Source: Rhizobium sp. AC27/96
Lineage (GTDB): Bacteria; Pseudomonadota; Alphaproteobacteria; Rhizobiales; Rhizobiaceae
Length of the DNA: 64,000 nt
NCBI RefSeq assembly: GCF_001692325.1
Contig: NZ_LXKN01000058.1
Span: 243,971 to 307,970 of the forward strand
Direction of reading: 5' to 3'
The position numbers and the translations under genes were made by a program. Every line of letters begins with the position of its first letter. Position 1 is the stretch's first letter. The notes beneath the pieces were generated by a model. That model ran no database searches. It saw nothing but the letters and a program-made list of their open reading frames with translations, and had not been told where the DNA came from. Positions 17,031 to 25,606 of the stretch are shown in pieces.

Positions 17031-18611
17031 ATGGACGATATGATCGAGCAGCCGGTTGCGGGTAGCGATGGCGGTGGGCGGCGTTCGCGCGGTGAGGGAA
17101 GAGGCGCGGCGGCAAGGCGAGCCTCGCGCAGTGGCGGCGGTCCGGGCCCGTCGCTTCCCTATATCGTCCGAAAGATCGGCGTTTACGAAGTGCTTGACGA
17201 AGAAGGCCTGCAGCTCATCGAGCGCAATGCCGATACGGTTCTCGAGGAAATCGGCATCGAATTTCGCGACGATGCCGAAGCTCTGGCACTCTGGAAGGAA
17301 GCCGGCGCCGATGTGCGCGGGCAGCGCGTGCATTTCCCAAAGGGGCTTTGCCGCGAACTTCTGAAGACTGCACCCAAGGAATTCACGTGGCACGCGCGCA
17401 ACAGCGAGCGTAACGCCCATGTCGGCGGCAAGGCAACGATCTTCGCGCCGGTCTATGGCCCGCCCTTCGTGCGCGATCTCGAAGGCAACCGCCGTTATGC
17501 GACGATCGAGGATTTCCGTAATTTCGTGAAGCTCGCCTATATGGCGCCGTCGATGCATTCCTCGGGCGGTACGGTCTGCGAGCCGGTGGACATCCCGGTC
17601 AACAAGCGCCATCTCGATATGGTCTACAGCCATATCAAATATTCCGACAAGCCGTTCATGGGTTCGGTGACGGCGCCTGAGCGTGCCGAAGACACGATCG
17701 CCATGGCGAAGATCGTTTTCGGTGATGATTTCGTCGAGAACAATTGCGTCACGCTGAACCTCATCAATGCCAACTCGCCGATGGTCTTCGACGAGACCAT
17801 GCTCGGCGCATTGAAGGTCTATGCACGGCATAACCAGGCTTCGGTCGTTTCTCCGTTCATCCTGTCGGGCGCCATGAGCCCGGTGACGGTGGCGGGTACG
17901 CTGACGCAGATCCTGGCGGAAGTGCTGGCTGGCGCTTCGTTCACGCAGTTGATCCGCAAGGGCTCGCCGGTGCTCTATGGCACTTTCGCTGCCTCGATCT
18001 CCATGCAATCCGGTGCTCCGACTTTCGGCACGCCGGAGCCGTCGCTGGTCTCTTACGGTTCCGCGCAGCTCGCGCGTCGTCTCGGACTGCCGTTCCGTAC
18101 CGGCGGTTCGCTTTGCGCATCGAAGGTTCCGGATGCGCAGGCAGCGCATGAATCGGCTAGCACCTTGAACATGACGCTGCTGGCCGGCACCAACTTCGTG
18201 CTGCATGCGGCCGGCTGGCTGGAAGGCGGTCTCGTTTCTTCCTACGAGAAATTCATGATCGACCAGGATCAGCTCGGCATGATGCAGAAGATGGCCGAGG
18301 GCGTCGATCTCTCTGAAAACGGACAGGCGCTGGACGCCATCCGCGAAGTCGGCCCCGGCAGCCACTATCTCGGCTGCGCCCATACGCAGGCCAACTTCCA
18401 GTCCGCCTTTTATCGCTCCGCGCTCGCCGACAACAACTCCTTCGAACAGTGGGAGATCGAAGGCCAGAAGCGTATCGAGGATCGCGCCAACGCGCTTTGC
18501 CGGTCGTGGCTCGACCATTATGAAGCACCGCCGCTTGATCCGGCGATCGATGAGGCTCTGCTGGCCTATATCAAGAGGCGCAAGGACTCGATGCCTGACG
18601 CTTTCACTTGA
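17031..18611 (+). CDS. MttB-family trimethylamine/quaternary-amine:corrinoid methyltransferase without pyrrolysine
   Basis: 526 residues. A Gly/Arg-rich, probably disordered N-terminus (about 10-40) precedes the MttB barrel (ILEEIGIEF, PVYGPPFVRDLEG, SSGGTVCEPVDIP, LNLINANSPMVFDE, PFILSGAMSPVT, HAAGWLEGGLVSSYEKF). No in-frame TAG occurs, so it is the non-pyrrolysine branch. In that branch, Desulfitobacterium MtgB demethylates glycine betaine and other members act on carnitine, proline betaine or gamma-butyrobetaine. It would methylate the divergently encoded corrinoid protein. With a ProXWV importer and betaine-homocysteine methyltransferase a few kb away, a betaine is the best substrate guess. 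The ribosome site is GGAGTGAGGA. Confidence 0.93.
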   Translation: MDDMIEQPVAGSDGGGRRSRGEGRGAAARRASRSGGGPGPSLPYIVRKIGVYEVLDEEGLQLIERNADTVLEEIGIEFRDDAEALALWKEAGADVRGQRVHFPKGLCRELLKTAPKEFTWHARNSERNAHVGGKATIFAPVYGPPFVRDLEGNRRYATIEDFRNFVKLAYMAPSMHSSGGTVCEPVDIPVNKRHLDMVYSHIKYSDKPFMGSVTAPERAEDTIAMAKIVFGDDFVENNCVTLNLINANSPMVFDETMLGALKVYARHNQASVVSPFILSGAMSPVTVAGTLTQILAEVLAGASFTQLIRKGSPVLYGTFAASISMQSGAPTFGTPEPSLVSYGSAQLARRLGLPFRTGGSLCASKVPDAQAAHESASTLNMTLLAGTNFVLHAAGWLEGGLVSSYEKFMIDQDQLGMMQKMAEGVDLSENGQALDAIREVGPGSHYLGCAHTQANFQSAFYRSALADNNSFEQWEIEGQKRIEDRANALCRSWLDHYEAPPLDPAIDEALLAYIKRRKDSMPDAFT

Positions 18612-18712
18612 AGAGAGCCCGAAGCCGCCAGGGAGCAAGGCGGAGCGATACGCGTTGCCGATCTCATCCAGAAGGAGGTCTGGCGGCCGCACTATCAGTA
18701 TAAGGGGCCACG

Positions 18713-19405
18713 GTGAACGGCGGCCCTGCCATTTTCGAACAGCTCCGTGCGGCGCTCAGCGTCCACGGAGTTTTCGTTCGCGGTAGCCTGTCCTTCGATC
18801 GAGGCGAGGGGCCGATGTTGGCCGACGGCAAGGCTGCTCGCAGTGTCGTTCTCCTCGGCAATGTCGGCGGCTCGATCTGGGAGCCGTTTTCGCATTGGCG
18901 GCAGTTGCCGGAAAATAGTCTGCGCCGAGATCCGCTGGACGACTGGTCGAAGGCGATCATCCGGCCGATTGCGGACGAGCTGGGTGCGACGGCCTATTTC
19001 CCGTCTGATCCTCCATGGCAGCCGTTTCAGCAGTGGGCCATGCGGGCGGAGGGTTTGAAGGCTTCGCCGCTCGGTATCTTGATTCATCCGGAATACGGCC
19101 TCTGGCATGGCTATCGCGGAGCCCTCGGTTTTGCCGAGAGTCTGCTCGACGATGCCGCGCCAACGAAGGGCGAGCATCCCTGCGATCATTGTGCGGCCAA
19201 GCCTTGCCTCAATGCCTGTCCCGCCGGCGCCGTGGCGCCCGCCGGCTTCGACGTTCCGCGCTGTCGATCGCATCTGCGGACGAAGGAAGGGCAGGCAGGC
19301 TGCATGGTTGCCGGCTGTCTTGCGCGCAATGCCTGTCCCGTGGGGGCGAGTTATCGTTATCCTGCCGCGCAGCTTGCCTTTCACATGGCGGCGCTTCAGT
19401 TGTGA
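18713..19405 (+). CDS. 4Fe-4S ferredoxin-like protein linked to mttB
   Basis: 230 residues from GTG 18713, with AAGGGG about 7 nt upstream. The C-terminal third carries two Cys clusters: CDHCAAKPCLNACP, and a set formed by PRC, GCMVAGC and NACPVG. Together these could hold two [4Fe-4S] centres in an arrangement recalling epoxyqueuosine reductase. The N-terminal part (LLGNVGGSIWEPF) has no recognised catalytic motif. It follows the mttB-like gene by about 100 bp on the same strand. I infer that it supplies electrons for corrinoid reactivation or takes those released by methyl oxidation. Confidence 0.75.
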   Translation: MNGGPAIFEQLRAALSVHGVFVRGSLSFDRGEGPMLADGKAARSVVLLGNVGGSIWEPFSHWRQLPENSLRRDPLDDWSKAIIRPIADELGATAYFPSDPPWQPFQQWAMRAEGLKASPLGILIHPEYGLWHGYRGALGFAESLLDDAAPTKGEHPCDHCAAKPCLNACPAGAVAPAGFDVPRCRSHLRTKEGQAGCMVAGCLARNACPVGASYRYPAAQLAFHMAALQL

Positions 19406-19429
19406 AGGAGAGGCATTTGGAGCCATGCG

Positions 19430-20170
19430 TTGATTCGATTGATGATCATCCTCACTGTTCTTGCTTTTGCCGCGACGGCGTCGGCGGGCGAAGCCTGCCG
19501 CAAGGTCCAGCATCTCGGTGACGGCTATACGGTCTGCATCTTCGACCCGACCGCCGACGATATCCAGCTTTACCAGAATGATCGCAGCGGCAAGCCCTAT
19601 GGTTCGTTCCGAGCACTGGAGAACGATCTGCGCTTAGATCGCACCTATGTGCGCTTTGCCATGAACGGCGGCATGTATCTGGACGATCAGTCTCCGGTCG
19701 GCCTGTTCGTCCAGAACGGTCGCGAGCTGAAGGCGATCAATACCAACAAGGGCTGGGGCAATTTTCATTTGTTGCCGAATGGCGTGTTCTATCTTCTGCC
19801 AGGCCGGGCCGGCGTGATGGAAAGCAGGGCTTTCGTTGCCTCCGGTATCAAGCCGTTCTATGCGACCCAATCCGGTCCCATGCTCGTCATTGACGGCGCG
19901 CTCCATCCGTCATTTCTGGCCGACAGCACCAGCTTGAAGTCCCGAAACGGTGTCGGCGTCACCGGTGATGGCAAGGTCGTGTTTGCGGTCTCGGACGGCC
20001 CGGTGCGTTTTCATGACTTCGCGACGCTTTTCCGTGACGACCTTGACTGCGCGAACGCGCTGTTTCTGGATGGCAGTATTTCCAGCCTCGACATTCCGGA
20101 ATGGCAAAGACGCGACGGCCTGTTTCCGCTCGGTCCGATCATTGCCGTAACCGAGCTGCTGCCGGGCTAG
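19430..20170 (+). CDS. Exported phosphodiester glycosidase-family protein (NAGPA/DUF2233 domain)
   Basis: 246 residues from TTG 19430, preceded by GGAG at 7 nt; ATG 19442 is an alternative. A short signal peptide (ILTVLAFAATASA) precedes a domain with the family marks: FAMNGGMYLDD, PVGLFVQNG, QSGPMLVIDG, RNGVGVTGDGKVVFAVSDGPV and NALFLDGSISSL. Relatives remove or cleave sugar phosphodiesters; the substrate here is unknown. It starts 24 bp after the ferredoxin-like gene and may be co-transcribed, but is functionally closer to the surface-sugar genes that follow. Confidence 0.83.
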   Translation: MIRLMIILTVLAFAATASAGEACRKVQHLGDGYTVCIFDPTADDIQLYQNDRSGKPYGSFRALENDLRLDRTYVRFAMNGGMYLDDQSPVGLFVQNGRELKAINTNKGWGNFHLLPNGVFYLLPGRAGVMESRAFVASGIKPFYATQSGPMLVIDGALHPSFLADSTSLKSRNGVGVTGDGKVVFAVSDGPVRFHDFATLFRDDLDCANALFLDGSISSLDIPEWQRRDGLFPLGPIIAVTELLPG

Positions 20171-20276
20171 GCGCCGCGATGCGCAAGGTTGGAGCCAGCC
20201 ACATTCGCTAATCGACGTAGCAGGGGATTTCACGTCCTCTGCACGGACATTGTCGGATTGAGGCTTCGAGACATCG

Positions 20277-21758
20277 ATGACAGAGATTGCAAATGGGGCA
20301 AAGGCGCTGATCTTCATGACGGCGCGCGATTGCGAAATGTATGTCCGGCAATCGCTGGCAAGCCTTTCGCGGCAGACGCTTGACGATCTGCACGTTCTTT
20401 TTGTGGACGACTGCTCTAAGGATGACACAGGCATCATCGCCTCGGCGCTTCTGAGTGATCTCTTTCCCGGCCGGCACACCTTCATCCGCAACGAGGTGCA
20501 ACTCGGAAAGTCGCGCAACGTCTGGGAGCATTTGCGGCCGCGCACCGGCATGGCGGAGTTCATCGCCATTCTTGATGGTGACGACCAGCTGATCATCCCC
20601 ACCATCCTTGAGCGGATGTCCGGAAGCTATGCAAGCGGGCAGGACGTTGTCTGGACCAACTTCGTCACCGATGGTGGCGGTGTTGGCGGCAATGGTGCGC
20701 TTGATCCCAATCTTTCTCCGCGCCAGCAGGGTTGGAAGACCAGCCATCTCTTCAGTTTCCGCGCATCCTTGCTGGACAATATTCCGGAGGGCTACTTCCA
20801 GGACAATGCCGGCCATTGGTTCATGGCTGCCTGCGACATCGCGCTTGCGCTGCCGATCCTCGATCAGACACGGCGCTATGAATTCATGCCGGTCAATGCC
20901 CATCGCTATACGGCGACCAATCCATATTCGCATCACAATCTCGACCCCAATTCGAACGGCTTGAACTCCACCGCGCAGCAGCGTTCCGCGCAGGATGCCT
21001 TCAACAAGCCGCCCCTGCCGTTGACCAGGCCGGCAAAGACCGTTGCTCCAAAAGCTGCCGCACCGGCCGTTGTGGCAAGCTATCTGTCTGATCTTCCTGC
21101 TGCCACCAGCGTGGCACCCGTTGCCGCCTCGGATGCCTGGCAAACGACGGCGAGCGAAATCCTGGTTGCGGGTTATCCGACGTTGCTCGATGCCCAATCC
21201 GCCGCCGGCCGCAATTCGCTGACGCCGATCCAGATCTGGGCGCTTCGGCGCGCGGCGCTTGGAAGAAGCGATGCGCCGAATATCCTGCATATCGGTGCGC
21301 CACGCTCCGCCCTGGTGCTGGCCTCGCTTTTGGCGGGCAGCAATGCCGGGCTGAACTGCCTGTGCGTGACGCCGGAGCAGGCTGGAGATCTCGAAGCGCG
21401 TTTCATCGCAAGCGGCCTGACGGAAGGTGTGTCCATCATCGAGGCTGAAGCTGCGACAATCGGCTTCGAGGATATTTCGGCCTATTTCCCCGATACGCGG
21501 CGCATTGCCGAGGACGTCAAATTCGATCTGGTTGTCGTCGATCTGCAGAATACGTCCTATCCCGCGGAGAGTGCCTTGGTTGCTCTTCCAGCACTGGCAA
21601 ACAATCTATCGCCTTCCGGTTTCAACCTTTGCCTTTTCGCCAAGGACCGAGCGACCGAAGTGCTGGCCGCCAAGCGCTGGGCCAGCGTGAGCGCCGGTTT
21701 GAAATTCAGCCTAGATGCCATAGGCGGCAGCGGATTGATGGTCGTCGGCGGCCGCTGA
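20277..21758 (+). CDS. GT2-family glycosyltransferase with methyltransferase-like C-terminal domain
   Basis: 493 residues. Residues 1-220 form a GT-A glycosyltransferase: FMTARDCEMYVRQSLASLSRQ, LFVDDCSKDDTG and the metal-binding DGDD in AILDGDDQL. A Pro/Ala-rich linker (about 235-290) leads to a C-terminal Rossmann-like domain (ILHIGAPRSALVLASLLAG to the end). That domain looks like a class-I methyltransferase or FkbM fold but lacks an evident SAM glycine motif, so it may be degenerate. The next gene joins the same domain types in another order. Likely role is surface polysaccharide or glycoprotein modification; acceptor unknown. Confidence 0.75.
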   Translation: MTEIANGAKALIFMTARDCEMYVRQSLASLSRQTLDDLHVLFVDDCSKDDTGIIASALLSDLFPGRHTFIRNEVQLGKSRNVWEHLRPRTGMAEFIAILDGDDQLIIPTILERMSGSYASGQDVVWTNFVTDGGGVGGNGALDPNLSPRQQGWKTSHLFSFRASLLDNIPEGYFQDNAGHWFMAACDIALALPILDQTRRYEFMPVNAHRYTATNPYSHHNLDPNSNGLNSTAQQRSAQDAFNKPPLPLTRPAKTVAPKAAAPAVVASYLSDLPAATSVAPVAASDAWQTTASEILVAGYPTLLDAQSAAGRNSLTPIQIWALRRAALGRSDAPNILHIGAPRSALVLASLLAGSNAGLNCLCVTPEQAGDLEARFIASGLTEGVSIIEAEAATIGFEDISAYFPDTRRIAEDVKFDLVVVDLQNTSYPAESALVALPALANNLSPSGFNLCLFAKDRATEVLAAKRWASVSAGLKFSLDAIGGSGLMVVGGR

Positions 21759-21833
21759 CGATGCTTTCGGCCGCGCCGACATACTGCCGATAGCCTTTGC
21801 CCCACAAACCTTTGCCTGTTGGAAAGAACTGCG

Positions 21834-24356
21834 ATGACGCTTCAAGCCACGATCGCCTGCGAAGTGAATAGCTACCGGACTTCGGTCCGGTTCCACCTTC
21901 CCAATCCGAACGACCACATCCAGAGGATCATTCTGCAGAACAACGCCTTCTATGAGCGGGCGATGCTGGAAGATGTCGGTTCGTCCCTGCCGGAAGATGC
22001 GCTCGCGGTCGATGTCGGCGCCTATATCGGCAATCACACGCTCTTCTTCAGCTCCGTCCTCGGGGTCAGGACGATCGCCTTCGAACCCAATCCGCTCGCC
22101 TTCGTCGCTTTGCAGGCCAATGTCGAACTCAACGGCATCAACGGGCTGGTCGAGCTTCATCCGCTGGCGCTTGGCGCCGGTCCGGCAACGGGCGAGATTG
22201 GCAACGTGGATGCCGCCAATCTCGGCGATGCGCAATTCCAGCCGACCGGCGAGGGCAGCATCCAGATGGCGAGGCTCGATGATGTCATCGGCGAGCGGCG
22301 GGTGCATCTCATCAAGATCGATGTGAGCGGTGCGGAAGCCGACGTGCTCCGGGGCGCGCATGAAACCATTGCCCGCTCACGGCCGAAGCTTCTGGTCAGC
22401 GCCAGGAGCCGCGAAGTCCTGACCGAGGTCGAGGCCATTCTCCGGCCGCTGGGTTACCGCAAGATACAGTTCTACAATGACACCCCGACCTATCTCTTCG
22501 AACCGGCATATTCCGAGGCTGCCGCGCCGACAAGGGCGATAGACCTGGTCGATCCGCGTCATCTCGCCATGCTGCCGCCAACCCGGCAGATCGTTGCGGG
22601 GATGGCGACGGTTGCAGGAAACGAGATTGCGCTTCGCGCAACTGTCATGTCTCTGCTGCCGCAGATCGATTGCCTCTTTGTCTATCTCAACGGATTTACG
22701 CAGGCGCCGCGCTTCATAGCCGAGCATCCGAAGATCCGGCACTTCATCGACACCGACGGCAGCCGCTACGGCGATGCCGGCAAGTTCTGGGGGCTGGAGC
22801 AGGTCGAGGACTCGATCTACATCACCTGCGACGACGACATCATCTATCCCGACGATTTTGTCGCACGCACGGTCGGCGAACTCGCGCAGTTGGGTGGGCA
22901 GGCTGTCGTGGGCGTGCATGGGGCGATCATCCTGCAGCCGAGCCTCGGCTACTATAAGGATCGCGGACGGGCGGTTCTTCATTTCGAACGCGCTTTCATG
23001 CGCCGCCGTCGCGTCCATGTCGTGGCGACCAATGCCTGTGCCTTCCATTCGAACACGGTTAAGATGACGCTTGCCGATTTCCGCCATCGCAACATGGCCG
23101 ATACCTGGCTTGCGCAATATCTTCATCGCGAGGGCATTCCATCCTACATCGTGCCTCGCAAGGAAGGCTGGCTGCTGCCGATAGAGGTGCAGCGTCCGAC
23201 GATCTACGAACAGTCGTCTGCCGGTACCGGAACGGCCTATGATAGTTCGAAGAAGCAAGACGAAATCCTGTCATCCATGTACCCGATCTCGTTGTTGCGA
23301 TCGGACGCCGCAGATGCATCGTCGATCATTTACCTGGTCGATGCAGACCGCGCCGACGGACTGGTGGAGTTCATCCTGGCGGTGGCCGCGCGGGAGCGCG
23401 ATCCGATCGTCTTCGTCACTTGCGATCATGAAACCCAGGAAATGCGCGATACGGTGCTGCATCCCGATTTCCTCTGCGAAGTTCACCTTGTCGCGCGCAG
23501 CGGCGGGCATGCTTCCGGCTATAAGGACCTGCTCTCGACATATGCGGGACGTGTCAGGGCGTGGACCCTTCGCAACGGCAACGAGCTGAAGCTGGTTGGT
23601 GGCGATGACTGGAAAAAATGGTTCGAGCCGATTGCGCCACTCGCCAATGCCCTGCCGGTCGCACCCGTGCCGACAAGATCCTTCGCGGACGAACGGCCGG
23701 GCTTCGATTCGTCGAAATACTGGGAGCAACGCTATATGTCCGGCGGCAATTCCGGCGCCGGTTCATACAATAAATCAGCCGAGTACAAAGGCCTCATTCT
23801 CAACGCCTTCGCAGCCGAGAAGCAGCTGAAGCATGTGGGCGAACTTGGCAGCGGCGACGGCAACCAGCTTCGTTATCTGGGCTTCGAGCACTATACCGGC
23901 TTCGATGTTTCGCAGACGGCGATCCATCTTTGCCGCGACATGCACAGAGACCGCCCCGGCAGCGACTTCGTCTGGCTTGGCGAGCCGCAACTGGACATGA
24001 GCCAATATGACGGTGCATTCGAGCTGACCTTGTCGCTCGACGTCATCTTCCACCTGATCGAGGAAGACGTCTATCGCACCTACATGGAGCGGCTGTTTGC
24101 CATGTCGAAGCGCTATGTGATCGTCTATGCCTCGAACCATGACGGCCCTGATCGTCATGGCGCCGTGCATGTGAGAAATCGACGCTTCACCGATGACGTG
24201 GCGCGTTGGCTACCGGAATGGACGTTGCTCAAGCACGTCGACAATCCCTACAAGCATCCATTGATCTCGGAAGCGGATTTCTTTGTATTCGGCAAGAATG
24301 GCGCCGAGGATCTGTCTTTCCTGGATGGGGTCAATCAGACGCCGCTCAGGCAGTAG
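21834..24356 (+). CDS. Multidomain FkbM methyltransferase - glycosyltransferase - class I methyltransferase
   Basis: 840 residues from ATG 21834. Domain 1 (about 45-225) is FkbM-type: VDVGAYIGNHTLFFSS, AFEPNPLAF, IKIDVSGAE. Domain 2 (about 240-480) is glycosyltransferase-like, with CDDDIIYPDDF as a probable metal site. A spacer domain follows. Domain 3 (about 625-800) is a class-I SAM methyltransferase, with VGELGSGDGNQLRYLG as motif I and LSLDVIFHLIEE. One chain could therefore add and methylate sugars on a surface glycan. It follows the GT/MTase-like gene by 75 bp and ends before a strong bidirectional terminator. Confidence 0.8.
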   Translation: MTLQATIACEVNSYRTSVRFHLPNPNDHIQRIILQNNAFYERAMLEDVGSSLPEDALAVDVGAYIGNHTLFFSSVLGVRTIAFEPNPLAFVALQANVELNGINGLVELHPLALGAGPATGEIGNVDAANLGDAQFQPTGEGSIQMARLDDVIGERRVHLIKIDVSGAEADVLRGAHETIARSRPKLLVSARSREVLTEVEAILRPLGYRKIQFYNDTPTYLFEPAYSEAAAPTRAIDLVDPRHLAMLPPTRQIVAGMATVAGNEIALRATVMSLLPQIDCLFVYLNGFTQAPRFIAEHPKIRHFIDTDGSRYGDAGKFWGLEQVEDSIYITCDDDIIYPDDFVARTVGELAQLGGQAVVGVHGAIILQPSLGYYKDRGRAVLHFERAFMRRRRVHVVATNACAFHSNTVKMTLADFRHRNMADTWLAQYLHREGIPSYIVPRKEGWLLPIEVQRPTIYEQSSAGTGTAYDSSKKQDEILSSMYPISLLRSDAADASSIIYLVDADRADGLVEFILAVAARERDPIVFVTCDHETQEMRDTVLHPDFLCEVHLVARSGGHASGYKDLLSTYAGRVRAWTLRNGNELKLVGGDDWKKWFEPIAPLANALPVAPVPTRSFADERPGFDSSKYWEQRYMSGGNSGAGSYNKSAEYKGLILNAFAAEKQLKHVGELGSGDGNQLRYLGFEHYTGFDVSQTAIHLCRDMHRDRPGSDFVWLGEPQLDMSQYDGAFELTLSLDVIFHLIEEDVYRTYMERLFAMSKRYVIVYASNHDGPDRHGAVHVRNRRFTDDVARWLPEWTLLKHVDNPYKHPLISEADFFVFGKNGAEDLSFLDGVNQTPLRQ

Positions 24357-24391
24357 CGGCGCGATTTGGCGCTGGAATAGAGAGCTAAACG

Positions 24392-24430
24392 AAAGCCGGC
24401 GGCAATGTTCTTGCCGCCGGCTTTAATTTT
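24392..24430. terminator. Bidirectional Rho-independent terminator between convergent genes
   Basis: A perfect 14-bp stem (24392-24405 with 24411-24424) has a TGTTC loop and is flanked by A and T runs. It serves the plus-strand glycosyltransferase gene and the minus-strand bmt gene, whose stop is at 24438. Confidence 0.9.
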
Positions 24431-24437
24431 GCTGATA

Positions 24438-25451
24438 TCAGCCGCGGCGGCGGCGTTCGCGGGTCGGCGCCGTGCCGCCTTCATTGGCGGTCTTGTTGCG
24501 CAATGGCCCGATCCGCTCGATGATCACCTCCAGTGTCGGGCGAGGGCCGGGCACGTAGCTGTCCAGCGCCTGCCGCATGGCAGCCAGGTGATCGCAGGAC
24601 GTGCCGCAGCAGCCGCCGATGATCTTGGCGCCGGCATCGCGTGCAAGGCGCGCATAATCGGCCATGAGTGGCGGCGTGCCGGAATAATGGATCTCGGCGC
24701 CGCGATATTCGGGAATGCCGCAATTGCCCTTGACGACGACGATGGCGTCAGGATCTGCCTCCGTCATGTCGAGAAGGCTCGAGAGGATATCCGATGCGCC
24801 GACGCCGCAATTTGCGCCGACGGCAAGCGGTCCTTCACCGATATCGACGGCAACGCCGTGAATGTTTTTCGGATGCAGGCCCATCATGGTCTTGCCCGCC
24901 GTATCGAACGAGCCCGTATAAGTGTAGGGCATGCCGACCTTGACGGCGGCTTCGGCGGCGGCACGGATCTCTTCGGGCGACGACATGGTTTCGATCCACG
25001 CGACATCGGCGCCGCCGGCCTGCAGGCCTTCGATCTGCTCGACGAATGCGGAAACGGCATCTTCGTAGGTCATTGCGCCGAGCGGCACCAACAGCTCTCC
25101 CGTCGGGCCAACCGAGCCGGCGACGATCACCTTGCGGTCGGTATTGTCTGCCACTTTGCGAGCAATCTCGGCTGCTACCTTGTTCAGGCTATGCACGCGA
25201 TCCTGCGCATGGTGCAGCTTCAGGCGATGGCGCGTGCCGCCGAACGTGTTGGTCAGGATGATGTCGGCACCGGCATCGACGAAATCCTGGTGCAGCTTTG
25301 TGATCCGTTCGGGATGCTGTTCGTTCCAGAGCTCCGGCGCTTCACCGGCCTCCAGGCCCATGGCGAAGAGATTGGTGCCTGTTGCGCCATCGGCGAGCAG
25401 GACGCCCTTTTCAGCAAGAAGATCGGTCAGGGGATTGGATGCGACTGTCAT
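24438..25451 (-). CDS. bmt: Betaine-homocysteine S-methyltransferase
   Basis: 337 residues of the homocysteine S-methyltransferase barrel family: ADGATGTNLFAMGL at the N-terminus, TNTFGG, VGANCGVG with the first zinc Cys, and GGCCGTS with the other two. It transfers one methyl from glycine betaine to homocysteine, giving methionine and dimethylglycine; the S. meliloti homologue is called bmt. The last 11 residues are Arg-rich (TRERRRRG), like tails on the corrinoid-cluster proteins. It lies upstream (same strand) of the ProXWV terminator region and shares the betaine theme of the window. Confidence 0.88.
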   Translation of the reverse strand: MTVASNPLTDLLAEKGVLLADGATGTNLFAMGLEAGEAPELWNEQHPERITKLHQDFVDAGADIILTNTFGGTRHRLKLHHAQDRVHSLNKVAAEIARKVADNTDRKVIVAGSVGPTGELLVPLGAMTYEDAVSAFVEQIEGLQAGGADVAWIETMSSPEEIRAAAEAAVKVGMPYTYTGSFDTAGKTMMGLHPKNIHGVAVDIGEGPLAVGANCGVGASDILSSLLDMTEADPDAIVVVKGNCGIPEYRGAEIHYSGTPPLMADYARLARDAGAKIIGGCCGTSCDHLAAMRQALDSYVPGPRPTLEVIIERIGPLRNKTANEGGTAPTRERRRRG

Positions 25452-25550
25452 GGCGTCTCCTTGAATATTCGCTATTATATGTAGATATAAACATTTCTTT
25501 ATGTGCGCACAACGGCCTTGTCGCCTACCATATATTGATCGGGCGTCTGC

Positions 25551-25580
25551 GGAAGAAAAAAGCGCCCCTTGCAGGGCGCT
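25551..25580 (-). terminator. Rho-independent terminator of the proXWV operon
   Basis: On the minus strand, AGCGCCC and GGGCGCT arms (25561-25567 and 25574-25580) are followed by a run of six T. It lies about 27 bp beyond the proV stop. Confidence 0.85.
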
Positions 25581-25606
25581 CCTTCATGAATCCAATGGCG
25601 ATGTTG

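Noticed and set aside
17031..18611. Possible pyrrolysine-encoding mttB
   Set aside because: There is no in-frame TAG in the 526 codons, and no pyl genes are visible.
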